A DNA stretch of 32,952 nucleotides from DATLYB01 sp964502525 (GTDB lineage Bacteria; Bacteroidota; Bacteroidia; Chitinophagales; CAIOSU01): contig CAZCXH010000040.1 in assembly GCA_964502525.1 (NCBI GenBank), positions 1 through 32,952 of the forward strand, written 5' to 3'. The notes beneath the pieces were generated by a model. The model had not been told where the DNA came from and did not search any database. It worked only from the letters and a program-made list of their open reading frames with translations. This document shows positions 1 through 8,141 of the stretch, one piece after another. Both the position numbers and the translations under genes were made by a program. Position 1 is the stretch's first letter; each line of letters begins with the position of its first letter.

Positions 1-523
1 GACGTTTCGATTTTATTAAACAGGAATCAACAACAGTATTTTCAGGGGACACCCGTACTCGGTAGTGCGCACTGGGTAGTACATGTTGTGGAAATTGTTT
101 GTATCGCCTCTCGCTATTGGCAGTACGCAAGACGCAACACGCTGTACGCGCCCACATTGCACCATGAAACTTTTTTCACGATTCTGCGTTACTTGTGCAA
201 AAATTCTTGCCCGATATTTTGTGATTAGCATAATTTTAGGCTCTTAAATTTTTAAGCGATAGATGAAGAAAACCACGCACACCGGAAATAATTCCTCAGC
301 GCAAGGCGCAGCAGGAAATATTGCGTCATCTATTCTCAAAGGCGAAGTGCTTGCATTCAACTCGCACTCGTTCAATCCCATCATCCTCCCGTTTTTCATC
401 AGGCTTTGAACCGCCATTCTCATGCACGGAAGCTGCCGGGCAGCCGCAAGTGTATCAGGTTTTCCCGCCAATGGGAAAATCCGTTTCGTTTTTTGGTTTA
501 ATCAGAAATATACGTTTTGATAA
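1..523. other. intergenic leader of the arg operon, no convincing gene
   Basis: I see no gene here. Short open frames on both strands (for example 244-471 minus and 321-527 plus) have no start signal, no recognisable motif and low-complexity composition. The stretch holds a 10-base palindrome AGTGCGCACT at 64-73 and an A/T-rich palindromic patch near 244-257. Immediately before the first arg gene, TACGTTTTG at 511-519 loosely resembles the Bacteroidota -7 element TAnnTTTG, but the match is imperfect and it lies almost on top of the ATG at 524. Confidence 0.4.
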
Positions 524-1177
524 ATGAACATTGAAGGATTTAATATACTGGTTGCAAGCGAAAGCCATTCCGGTTTCGCAGAAACCATTTGCGATGAGAT
601 AGAATCATCGGCCAAAGCAAGAGGCACCGGCATCGCCAGGCGCTCCCCCGATTACATTAGAAAAAAAATGAGCGAAGGAAAAGCGGTGATCGCCTTTGCC
701 AACAGCGGTGAATGGGCAGGCTTTTGCTACATTGAAACATGGAGCAACGAAACGCAGGTGGTCAACTCAGGTTTGATTGTTGCGCCTGCATTCAGGAAAG
801 GCGGATTGGCAAAAGCCATCAAAACCAAAATCTTCGAACTGTCACGCACCAAATATCCCCACGCTAAAATCTTCGGGCTGACCACCGGCCTTGCCGTGAT
901 GAAGATCAACTCCGATTTAGGATACGAACCTGTCACCTATTCCGAACTCACCACTGACGAGGCTTTCTGGAACGGCTGCCAAAGCTGCGTGAACTACCAG
1001 ATACTGATGAGCAAAGAGCGCAAGAACTGCCTTTGCACTGCCATGCTCTATGACCCTGTCGAAAAAGAGAAGGATATGGCAATAACTAAAGAGAAAGAAG
1101 CGAAGGTTATTGAGATGGAACGCAAGTTCAACCTGTTTGACAGGCTGAAGCGCGTGGTGAATTTTATATTCTTTTAA
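524..1177 (+). CDS. GNAT-family N-acetyltransferase, candidate first enzyme of arginine synthesis
   Basis: This 217-residue protein is a probable Gcn5-related N-acyltransferase. Residues 86-100 contain the acetyl-CoA pyrophosphate-binding pattern as RKGGLA (residues 91-96, R-x-x-G-x-A), preceded by the usual beta strand ending VAP. A second GNAT-like stretch, MKINSDLGYEPV, follows at about 126-137. The C-terminal 50 residues are highly charged and fall outside the core fold. It is the first gene of a five-gene plus-strand arginine operon, 71 bases upstream of argG. Bacteroidota often lack a classical argA, so acylation of glutamate is the likely role; whether the donor is acetyl- or succinyl-CoA is not visible. 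The fold is fairly sure. The substrate is inferred only from context. Confidence 0.8.
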   Translation: MNIEGFNILVASESHSGFAETICDEIESSAKARGTGIARRSPDYIRKKMSEGKAVIAFANSGEWAGFCYIETWSNETQVVNSGLIVAPAFRKGGLAKAIKTKIFELSRTKYPHAKIFGLTTGLAVMKINSDLGYEPVTYSELTTDEAFWNGCQSCVNYQILMSKERKNCLCTAMLYDPVEKEKDMAITKEKEAKVIEMERKFNLFDRLKRVVNFIFF

Positions 1178-1189
1178 GTAAGTAGCTGC

Positions 1190-1223
1190 AGACCTGACAG
1201 GTTTTCGAAAACCTGTCAAGTCT
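1190..1223. repeat. 34-base near-perfect palindrome between the GNAT gene and argG
   Basis: The arms AGACCTGACAGGTTTTC and its complement pair at 16 of 17 positions (mismatch C1194/A1219), with no unpaired loop. The sequence has the form of the AGACCTGACAGG-type intergenic palindromes I know from Bacteroidota genomes. It lies in the 71-base gap inside the arg operon, so it may form an mRNA hairpin that tunes argG expression. Confidence 0.8.
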
Positions 1224-1248
1224 TTCTCAAACCAACAAATTCCTGAAC

Positions 1249-2454
1249 ATGAACAAAGAAAAAGTAGCGCTTGCCTTCAGCGGAGGACTAGACACCTCCT
1301 TCTGTGTGCTCCACCTGAAAAACAAGCTCAACCTTGAAGTGCATGCCCTTACTGTCAATACGGGCGGCTTCAGCGATGAGGAGCTGAAAAAAATTGAGCA
1401 GCATGCCCTTGCATTGGGCGCAGCTTCGTTCCGGTGCGTGGATGCCCGCAGCGAATATTATCAGAAAGTGATACGCTTTTTGATTTTTGGCAACGTGCTG
1501 AAAAACAATACCTATCCCCTTTCCGTCAGCGCAGAGCGCATCGTGCAGGCCTTGGCGACAGCACGCTATGCGAAGGAAATCGGAGCGCAAAATGTTGCTC
1601 ACGGCAGCACGGGTGCAGGTAACGACCAGGTGCGGTTCGACATGGTGTTCAACATCATTATTCCCAATGTGAAAATCATTACGCCTATCCGCGATCTGAA
1701 ACTTTCCCGCGAGAAGGAAATTCAATTCCTCAAAGAAAATGGGGTGAACATGAATTTCGAGAAAGCCAAATACAGCATCAATAAAGGCATTTGGGGCACC
1801 TCAGTCGGAGGCAGGGAAACGCTCAACTCAAAGGAATATCTGCCCGAAGAAGCCTTCCCTACGCATCTCTCCAAGAAGGAGCCGCAAAACATCACGCTTA
1901 CTTTTGACAAAGGTGAACTGAAGGGCGTGAACGGACAGCGCTTTGAAAATCCTGTTGATGCCATTCAAAAACTGAATGATGCGGCAGCCCCTTTCGCCAT
2001 CGGCAGGGACATCCACGTTGGCGACACCATCATCGGCATCAAAGGGCGCGTGGGTTTTGAGGCTGCCGCACCGCTCATCATCGTCAAGGCGCACCACCTG
2101 CTTGAAAAGCATGTATTAACAAAATGGCAGTTGTATTGGAAAGACCAGCTTGCCGCATGGTATGGCAACTGGCTTCACGAAGGCCAGTATCTGGATCCCG
2201 TGATGCGCGACATTGAAGCGTTCATGATTCATACGCAGCACAATGTGACGGGCGAAGTGTTCGTCACGCTCAAGCCCTACCAGTTTGCCGTAACAGGCAT
2301 CGAATCTCCGCATGATCTGATGTCGGCTAAATTCGGAAGCTATGGCGAGATGAACCGCGCCTGGAGCGGTGAAGACGTGAAAGGCTTCACCCGGATTTTC
2401 GGTAACCAGGCGAGCATTTATTACCAGGTGAACGAGGAGGAGAAAGTTGTCTAA
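1249..2454 (+). CDS. argG: argininosuccinate synthase
   Basis: This enzyme joins citrulline and aspartate using ATP, the penultimate step of arginine synthesis in the cytoplasm. The protein is 401 residues, the usual family length. The N-terminal PP-loop SGGLDTS is at residues 11-17. The second family signature GSTGAGNDQVRF is at 119-130. Downstream blocks such as GTSVGGRE and the C-terminal tetramerisation region are also present. It starts at ATG 1249. Its last 8 bases overlap the TTG start of argC, which suggests translational coupling. Its substrate citrulline would come from N-acylcitrulline, made by the carbamoyltransferase two genes downstream, after deacylation by an enzyme not in this window. 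Confidence 0.96.
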   Translation: MNKEKVALAFSGGLDTSFCVLHLKNKLNLEVHALTVNTGGFSDEELKKIEQHALALGAASFRCVDARSEYYQKVIRFLIFGNVLKNNTYPLSVSAERIVQALATARYAKEIGAQNVAHGSTGAGNDQVRFDMVFNIIIPNVKIITPIRDLKLSREKEIQFLKENGVNMNFEKAKYSINKGIWGTSVGGRETLNSKEYLPEEAFPTHLSKKEPQNITLTFDKGELKGVNGQRFENPVDAIQKLNDAAAPFAIGRDIHVGDTIIGIKGRVGFEAAAPLIIVKAHHLLEKHVLTKWQLYWKDQLAAWYGNWLHEGQYLDPVMRDIEAFMIHTQHNVTGEVFVTLKPYQFAVTGIESPHDLMSAKFGSYGEMNRAWSGEDVKGFTRIFGNQASIYYQVNEEEKVV

Positions 2455-3427
2455 GATCAAAACCGGCATCATCGGCAGCGCGGGTTATACCGGAGGCGAG
2501 TTGATCCGCATCCTGCTGAATCATCCGCACGCTGAAATTTCATTTGCGCACAGCAACAGCCAGGCAGGGAAATTCATTGAAGATATTCACGCTGATTTGG
2601 TTGGCGAAACGCAGCTTCGTTTCACTGATAAGCCGGAGAAAGCCGATGTGATTTTCCTTTGCACCTCGCATAACGATTCCCGAAAGTTTCTCAAGGCGAA
2701 TAGGATTGACGCTAAAACGAAAATCATTGACCTGAGCCAGGACTTCCGACTTCAGCCCCGCAACATTTATACCGGCAGAACTTTCATTTATGGCTTGCCG
2801 GAACTGAACCGCGAGAAAATCAAAAAGGCAAAGAACATCGCCAACCCGGGTTGCTTTGCAACCTGCATTCAGCTTGGCCTGCTGCCGCTCGCGAAAAATA
2901 AATTGCTGAAAGATGAAATTCATGTCTCGGCAACAACAGGCTCAACCGGAGCCGGACAATCGCCCAGCGAAACAACCCACTTCAGTTGGAGGCATGGCAA
3001 CCTTTCCTCTTACAAAGTTTTTGAACATCAGCACCTTGCAGAGATCAACCAATCATTGAAGCAGTTGCAAAGTGATTTCTCTAACAACATTAACTTCATC
3101 CCTTATCGCGGAAACTTCACGCGGGGAATTTTGGCAAGCATCTACACCAATACGACCATCAGCCCTGACGAAGTTATTTCACTCTACAAAAAATATTACA
3201 GCGGTCATCCGTTTGTTCACATCAGCCGGCAGCCGCTGGATCTGAAGCAGGTGGTGAATACCAATAAATGTCTTTTGCATCTGGCCATGCATGATGATAA
3301 ATTATTTATAACAAGTATAACCGACAACCTTCTGAAAGGCGCGTCAGGACAGGCAGTGCAGAATATGAATTTAATGTTCGGATTAGACGAAACAGCCGGA
3401 CTCAAACTAAAAGCAAGCTATTTCTAA
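2447..3427 (+). CDS. argC: N-acetyl-gamma-glutamyl-phosphate reductase, TTG start
   Basis: This enzyme reduces N-acyl-gamma-glutamyl phosphate to the semialdehyde with NADPH. The protein is 326 residues. The dinucleotide-binding loop GSAGYTGGE is at residues 10-18, and the catalytic cysteine is Cys136 in NPGCFAT. The only sensible start is TTG at 2447. It gives the canonical N-terminus MSKIKTGIIG and sits 6-10 bases after a strong purine-rich ribosome site (GAGGAGGAG, about 2434-2442). It overlaps the argG stop by 8 bases. The next gene, argD, begins 1 base after its stop. The acyl group (acetyl or succinyl) cannot be told from this protein alone. Confidence 0.95.
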   Translation: MSKIKTGIIGSAGYTGGELIRILLNHPHAEISFAHSNSQAGKFIEDIHADLVGETQLRFTDKPEKADVIFLCTSHNDSRKFLKANRIDAKTKIIDLSQDFRLQPRNIYTGRTFIYGLPELNREKIKKAKNIANPGCFATCIQLGLLPLAKNKLLKDEIHVSATTGSTGAGQSPSETTHFSWRHGNLSSYKVFEHQHLAEINQSLKQLQSDFSNNINFIPYRGNFTRGILASIYTNTTISPDEVISLYKKYYSGHPFVHISRQPLDLKQVVNTNKCLLHLAMHDDKLFITSITDNLLKGASGQAVQNMNLMFGLDETAGLKLKASYF

Positions 3428-3428
3428 G

Positions 3429-4571
3429 ATGAAATCATTTGATGTTTATCCGCTCTTCGACCTTGAGCCTGTGAAAGCCCAAGGTTGTTTTCTATGGGAC
3501 AAAAACGGAACGAAATACCTCGACCTCTATGGCGGACATGCCGTTATTTCCATCGGGCACAGCCATCCTTATTACGTGAAAAAAATCACGGAGCAGTTGC
3601 ACGACATCGGTTACTATTCCAACTCCGTGAAAATTTCATTACAGGAAGAACTCGCTCACAAACTCGGAGAAATGAGCGGTTACAGCGATTATCAACTGTT
3701 TCTGTGCAACTCAGGCGCGGAAGCCAATGAGAATGCCTTCAAGCTTGCTTCTTTCCATAATAAGCGCAAGCGCGTCATCGCTTTCTCCAAATCATTTCAT
3801 GGCCGCACTTCGCTGGCGGTTGCGGCAACGGATGACAGGGTGATTCAGGCTCCGGTGAACGAAAATCCTTATGTTACCTTCCTTCAATTCAACAATATTG
3901 AAGCGCTGCATGACGAAGATGGCGGTGATGTGGCAGCAGTTATTGCAGAAGGCATCCAGGGTGTGGGCGGAGTGAATGTGCCGACTCCCGAATTTTTTCA
4001 AGGCATCCGGAAGTGGTGCGACCATCATGGCGCATTGATGATTGCGGATGAAATCCAATCAGGCTACGGCAGAACCGGCAAGTTTTTTTCACATCAATAC
4101 TCCAGCGTCAAACCCGATATCATCACCGTTGCAAAAGGCATGGGCAACGGATTCCCGGTGGCGGGTGTTTTGATTTCTCCGGAAATAAAACCAAAGCATG
4201 GGATGCTGGGAACCACTTTCGGAGGAAATCATCTTGCATGTGCGGCTGCAATTGCGGTGCTCGATGTGATGAAGAAAGAGAAGCTGATGGAGCATGCGGC
4301 TGAAATCGGAAATTATTTATTAAAAAAGCTCGCTGCTCTTGAAGGCATAAAAGAACTAAGGGGAAAAGGCTTGATGATCGGCATTGAGCTGGAGCAACCC
4401 ACGGCAATCATCAGAAATGAACTGCTGCAGAAGCACAAAATGCTTACGGGCTCATCATCCAATAAAAACACGATCCGTATTCTTCCTCCGCTTTGCATTA
4501 AAAAAGAGGAAGCGGATTTGTTTTTGAGGGCATTTGAAAGTGTTTTGAAAAATATTTACGCTACGGCATGA
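3429..4571 (+). CDS. argD: N-acetyl(succinyl)ornithine aminotransferase
   Basis: This is a class III pyridoxal-phosphate aminotransferase of 380 residues. It converts the N-acyl-glutamate semialdehyde to N-acylornithine. NSGAEANE (94-101) is the cofactor phosphate-binding turn, DEIQSGYGRTG (207-217) carries the Asp that contacts the pyridine nitrogen, and VAKGMGNG (234-241) holds the Schiff-base lysine, Lys236. The length and motif order are those of ArgD. Its stop overlaps an ATG at 4568 (ATGA), but that ATG probably lies in a repeat and may not be the real start of the next gene. Confidence 0.95.
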   Translation: MKSFDVYPLFDLEPVKAQGCFLWDKNGTKYLDLYGGHAVISIGHSHPYYVKKITEQLHDIGYYSNSVKISLQEELAHKLGEMSGYSDYQLFLCNSGAEANENAFKLASFHNKRKRVIAFSKSFHGRTSLAVAATDDRVIQAPVNENPYVTFLQFNNIEALHDEDGGDVAAVIAEGIQGVGGVNVPTPEFFQGIRKWCDHHGALMIADEIQSGYGRTGKFFSHQYSSVKPDIITVAKGMGNGFPVAGVLISPEIKPKHGMLGTTFGGNHLACAAAIAVLDVMKKEKLMEHAAEIGNYLLKKLAALEGIKELRGKGLMIGIELEQPTAIIRNELLQKHKMLTGSSSNKNTIRILPPLCIKKEEADLFLRAFESVLKNIYATA

Positions 4572-4573
4572 AA

Positions 4574-4618
4574 AGCCTCACCCCCGCCCGCTCTCCGAAG
4601 GAGAGGGGAGTCCGCGCC
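4574..4618. repeat. hairpin repeat unit at the argD/argF' junction
   Basis: The segment CTCACCCCCGCCC followed by CTCTCC-GAA-GGAGAG has the same core as the MITE-like elements at 9381-9483 and 19653-19745 and the hairpin at 31500-31531. It forms a 6-base-pair stem with a 3-base loop. If the open frame from ATG 4568 is translated, this repeat encodes a foreign-looking N-terminus on the carbamoyltransferase. More likely it is an untranslated spacer. Confidence 0.65.
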
Positions 4619-4645
4619 CTTGTTGAAAAAAGGAACAATGACAGA

Positions 4646-5596
4646 TTGGAGAAATTTACATCTGTTCGTGATGTTGGTCCTGTTGAGGAGTTTGTGAGCG
4701 CGGCTGTACAGCTAAAACAATCACCGCTTGCTTATAATCAGCTTGGGAAAGACAAAACGCTTGGGCTGATTTTCCTGAACCCGAGTTTGCGCACACGCAT
4801 GAGTACGCAAAAAGCAGCTTGCAACCTCGGCATGAATGCCATCAGCGTGAGCATGGATAAAGAAGGGTGGTCAATAGAATTTGAGGATGGCGCTGTGATG
4901 AATTCCAATAAAACCGAACACATCAAAGAAGCCGCTGGAGTCATCGGACAATATTGCGACATCATAGGCATCCGCTGTTTCCCGGGACTTGTTGATCGGA
5001 AATTCGACTATGATGAAACCGTATTGAATCAGTTCATCCGTTATTGCGGCAAGCCCGTCATCAGTCTAGAATCCGCCACGCTCCATCCGCTGCAAAGCTT
5101 TGCCGATCTTATTACCATTACCGAGCATTGGAAGAAAAAAACAAAATCGAAAGTTGTTCTCACGTGGGCTCCGCACGTCAAGGCGTTGCCGCAAGCGGTT
5201 GCCAACTCATTCGCTGAATGGATGCTTGCCGCTGATGTTGATTTCACGGTCGCTTGCCCCGAAGGATACGAGTTGAGCGAAAAATTTACAAAGGGAGCTT
5301 CCCTCACAAACAGTCAGGATAAAGCGTTGAAAGATGCAGATTTTGTATATGTGAAAAATTGGTCGTCATTCCGCGATTATGGAAAAATGCCCGAGGTGAA
5401 AAGTGATTGGCTGCTCACGAACGAAAAACTGAAAACCACCAACAAAGCCAGAGTGATGCACTGCCTGCCGGTGAGGAGGAATGTCGAACTGCCTGATGAG
5501 ATTTTGGATGGGCCAAATACTTTGATTTTTCAACAGGTGGAAAACAGGGTTTATGCTGCGCAAACGGTGCTGAAAAGAATGCTTGAGAGTTTGTAG
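4646..5596 (+). CDS. argF': N-acetylornithine or N-succinylornithine carbamoyltransferase (TTG start preferred)
   Basis: This enzyme transfers the carbamoyl group to N-acylornithine, replacing ordinary ornithine carbamoyltransferase. The carbamoyl-phosphate motif SLRTR and the nearby STQKAA are present, as are HPLQSFAD and the C-terminal HCLPVRRN. The frame is open from ATG 4568 (342 residues), but the first 26 residues are encoded by a hairpin repeat. TTG at 4646 gives MEKFTSV, matching the usual family N-terminus (MKKFT), and follows AAAAAAGGAA by about 11 bases. I therefore prefer 4646 (316 residues). In the 342-residue numbering, Thr116 in KTEH aligns with the residue that separates the two specificities: Pro90 in the Bacteroides fragilis succinyl enzyme, with Glu in the Xanthomonas acetyl enzyme. 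The acyl specificity is therefore open. Confidence 0.92.
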   Translation: MEKFTSVRDVGPVEEFVSAAVQLKQSPLAYNQLGKDKTLGLIFLNPSLRTRMSTQKAACNLGMNAISVSMDKEGWSIEFEDGAVMNSNKTEHIKEAAGVIGQYCDIIGIRCFPGLVDRKFDYDETVLNQFIRYCGKPVISLESATLHPLQSFADLITITEHWKKKTKSKVVLTWAPHVKALPQAVANSFAEWMLAADVDFTVACPEGYELSEKFTKGASLTNSQDKALKDADFVYVKNWSSFRDYGKMPEVKSDWLLTNEKLKTTNKARVMHCLPVRRNVELPDEILDGPNTLIFQQVENRVYAAQTVLKRMLESL

Positions 5597-5623
5597 ATCC
5601 CACAGCCCGGTAATCAGTTGCCG

Positions 5624-5694
5624 TCCCGAGTACTCGGGAGTATCAAATAGCCACCCGATGATATATCCTCCGAAGGAGTCCGGAGTCCTTCGGA
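5624..5694. terminator. paired hairpins between convergent argF' and cysN
   Basis: A perfect 16-base palindrome TCCCGAGTACTCGGGA lies at 5624-5639. A second hairpin has arms TCCGAAGGA (5669-5677) and TCCTTCGGA (5686-5694) around an 8-base loop. They occupy the gap between two converging operons and could stop transcription from both sides. Neither is followed by a clear T-run, so a simple intrinsic terminator is not proven. The second hairpin also resembles the CTCC-GAA-GGAG repeat at the argD junction, so both may be dispersed repeats. Confidence 0.45.
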
Positions 5695-5758
5695 CCGATC
5701 ATAGTTCGTTTTCACATTTCCGGGATACCTCTCGTTTCAAGAGGCAAATACTCAATAT

Positions 5759-7045
5759 TCATATAATCATCCCCGCCCCCACCGTTTCATTCGTCCCTTC
5801 ATCTACCAAAATCAAACTGCCGGTGTTGCGGTTTCTGCGGTAAGAATCGTAAAATAAAGGCGAGGTAGTGCGGATGGAAACTCTGCCGATGTCGTTTAAG
5901 CCAATGTTTAAATCCTGTTCGTTACGGTGAAGCGTGTTGATGTTGAGCTTGTATTTTATTTCCTTAATTACGCAGCGCGCTTCTTTGGCAGTATGCTTGA
6001 TGGCGTATTTTCCCTTTGCCTGCAGCGGCTTCTCATTCATCCAGCACACCATGATATCCATATCCTGTCCGACTTCCGGAACGTTGTTTTCCCGAACAAT
6101 CATGTCGCCACGGCTGATGTCAATATCGTCAGCAAGCCTTATTGTGACTGACATCGGGGCGAATGCTTCCAGCAAACTTCCCTCATACGTATCAATTGCC
6201 TGGATAGTGGTGGTGAACCCTGAAGGAAGCGCCATCACTTTATCGCCAACTTTATACACTCCGCCTGCAATCCTTCCGGCATATCCGCGATAATCATGAT
6301 ATTCGGTGCTTTGCGGGCGAATAACATACTGCACCGGGAAGCGGCAGTCAATATGATTCTGGTCGCTGGAGATGTGGATGGTTTCCAGCAGGTACATTAA
6401 AGTTGGACCTTCATACCAAGGCATGTTTTTCGAGCGGGTCACCACGTTGTCGCCTTTCAAGGCGCTGATGGGGATGAAGCGCACATCCACCACATCGAGT
6501 TTGGTGGCGAAGCCCTCAATCTGGCTGTGGATTTTGTCAAAGACCTCCTCGCTGTAATCCACTAAATCCATTTTGTTGATGCAAACACAGATGTGGGGAA
6601 TCTTCAGCAATGATGCAATGAACATGTGGCGGCAAGTCTGCTCCACCATGCCATTGCGGGCGTCAACAAGAATCAGCGCGAGATTGGCGGTGGATGCTCC
6701 CGTCACCATGTTGCGGGTATATTGAATATGTCCAGGAGTGTCGGCAATGATGAACTTGCGGTGAGGAGTATGGAAATACCGGTAAGCCACGTCAATCGTA
6801 ATTCCCTGCTCGCGTTCCGCACGAAGACCGTCCGTGAGCAGAGCCAGGTTCACATACTCTTCCCCGCGCTGCTCGCTGATGCGCTTGATGTTTTCGTATT
6901 GGTCTTCAAAAATGGATTTGCTGTCATAGAGCAATCTGCCAATCAACGTGCTTTTTCCATCGTCAACGCTTCCAGCAGTGGTGAAGCGCAGCAACTCCAT
7001 TTTAAGGTATTGGTCTTTGTCGTATGTATGGTTTTGGTTAGTCAT
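5759..7045 (-). CDS. cysN: sulfate adenylyltransferase subunit 1 (GTPase)
   Basis: This is the GTP-hydrolysing subunit of heterodimeric ATP sulfurylase, an EF-Tu-like protein whose GTP hydrolysis drives APS formation. The 428-residue sequence shows all the GTPase boxes: G1 GSVDDGKST (25-33), G2 GITID (81-85), G3 DTPGH (102-106), G4 NKMD (157-160) and a G5-like SAL near 195. Two beta-barrel domains follow. It has no C-terminal APS kinase fusion, which fits a separate cysC in the same operon. It is the last gene of cysC-cysD-cysN, 99 bases after cysD. Confidence 0.95.
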   Translation of the reverse strand: MTNQNHTYDKDQYLKMELLRFTTAGSVDDGKSTLIGRLLYDSKSIFEDQYENIKRISEQRGEEYVNLALLTDGLRAEREQGITIDVAYRYFHTPHRKFIIADTPGHIQYTRNMVTGASTANLALILVDARNGMVEQTCRHMFIASLLKIPHICVCINKMDLVDYSEEVFDKIHSQIEGFATKLDVVDVRFIPISALKGDNVVTRSKNMPWYEGPTLMYLLETIHISSDQNHIDCRFPVQYVIRPQSTEYHDYRGYAGRIAGGVYKVGDKVMALPSGFTTTIQAIDTYEGSLLEAFAPMSVTIRLADDIDISRGDMIVRENNVPEVGQDMDIMVCWMNEKPLQAKGKYAIKHTAKEARCVIKEIKYKLNINTLHRNEQDLNIGLNDIGRVSIRTTSPLFYDSYRRNRNTGSLILVDEGTNETVGAGMII

Positions 7046-7144
7046 AATCCTCGCTCTTCATTGTTCGCTGTTCGTTGTTTCGCTGCTCACTGTTCGCTGT
7101 TAGATTTAACCAACAACCAACAACGATCAACGAACAACTATTTA
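7046..7144. repeat. low-complexity spacer between cysD and cysN
   Basis: The 99-base gap contains tandem TGTTCGCTGTTCGTTG-like units and then an AACCAACAAC-rich tract, roughly complementary in composition. A similar CAA-rich tract occurs at about 9531-9565. No gene is visible. It is a decayed simple-repeat spacer inside the operon. Confidence 0.5.
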
Positions 7145-8050
7145 TTAAAAATATCCCTCCTTTTTCCGGTCTTCCATAGATGTTTCAGAACGTTTGTCAT
7201 CCGCGCGCCCGCCACGTTCGGTAACGCGGGATGCCGCCACCTCTTTGATAATATCATCAATCGTGCCCGCAGTTGAGAGTGTCGCGCCCGTGCTGGTTGC
7301 ATCGCCAATCGTGCGGAAGCGCACTACCATATCTTCCGTTTTCTCCTCCGGTTTCAGCCTGATGAAATCCGTCATGCCGAGGATGATGCCGTTGCGGACA
7401 AAACATTTTCTTTTGTGTGAAAAATACAAGGAGGGCATCTCGATTTTTTCCATGCTGATATATTGCCAAATGTCCAGCTCTGTCCAATTGCTCAGCGGAA
7501 ACACCCGGAAATGTTCACCCATGTGTTTTCTTCCGTTAAATAAATTCCACAGTTCCGGTCTTTGATTTTTCGGATCCCACTGGCCGAACTCATCGCGGTG
7601 GGAGAAGAACCGTTCTTTTGCCCTTGCCTTTTCTTCATCCCGCCTCGCGCCTCCCAGCGCGCAATCGAATTTGTGCTCTTCAATCGCATCGAGCAGCGTA
7701 GTGGTTTGAAGGCGGATGCGGCTCGCCTCATAACCTGTTTCCTCGCGCACACGTCCTTTGTTAATGGATTCCTGAACCGAAGCGACAATTAATTTCACTC
7801 CGATTTTTTTCACTAAATCATCACGAAAATCGAGTGTTTCCTTGAAGTTGTGCCCCGTGTCAATGTGCATTAAAGGAAACGGGATGCTTGCCGGATAGAA
7901 TGCCCTGCGGGCAAGATGGGTTAGTACAATAGAATCCTTCCCTCCTGAAAACAACAGCACCGGCTTTTGGAACGTAGCCGCCACTTCCCGGATCACGAAT
8001 ATAGATTCGGCTTCCAACTCTTTCAGGTGGTTAAGATGGTAATTAATCAT
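7145..8050 (-). CDS. cysD: sulfate adenylyltransferase subunit 2 (catalytic)
   Basis: This is the ATP-pyrophosphatase-fold subunit that forms adenosine 5'-phosphosulfate from ATP and sulfate. It is 301 residues, the standard length. The PP-loop SGGKDS is at residues 35-40. The family blocks GGARRDEEKARAKER and WNLFN follow, then the LSNWTELDIWQYI segment typical of CysD. The start MINYHLNHLKELEAES matches the expected family N-terminus. It lies between cysC (91-base gap) and cysN (99-base gap) on the minus strand. Both gaps are filled with repeats. Confidence 0.96.
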   Translation of the reverse strand: MINYHLNHLKELEAESIFVIREVAATFQKPVLLFSGGKDSIVLTHLARRAFYPASIPFPLMHIDTGHNFKETLDFRDDLVKKIGVKLIVASVQESINKGRVREETGYEASRIRLQTTTLLDAIEEHKFDCALGGARRDEEKARAKERFFSHRDEFGQWDPKNQRPELWNLFNGRKHMGEHFRVFPLSNWTELDIWQYISMEKIEMPSLYFSHKRKCFVRNGIILGMTDFIRLKPEEKTEDMVVRFRTIGDATSTGATLSTAGTIDDIIKEVAASRVTERGGRADDKRSETSMEDRKKEGYF

Positions 8051-8057
8051 TCCGATT

Positions 8058-8139
8058 GTTTACATGTTTACACGTTTACACGTTTCCGGTTTACGGTGTA
8101 TTTTGCAAACCGTAAACATGTAAACCGGAAACCGTAAAC
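8058..8139. repeat. nested GTTTAC inverted repeats between cysC and cysD
   Basis: GTTTACATGTTTAC (8058-8071) is matched exactly by its complement at 8112-8125. GTTTCCGGTTTAC (8082-8094) is matched exactly by its complement at 8120-8132. GTTTACGGT (8089-8097) pairs with ACCGTAAAC (8109-8117) around an 11-base loop. The three pairings compete for the same bases, so alternative hairpins are possible in the operon mRNA. Confidence 0.75.
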
Positions 8140-8141
8140 TA

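Noticed and set aside
16..471. Two short minus-strand frames at the left edge
   Set aside because: No ribosome site, no motif, repetitive composition; they are more likely chance.
6626..7276. 216-residue plus-strand open frame
   Set aside because: It lies antisense to cysN and the end of cysD, both well supported; it is a shadow of their codon pattern.
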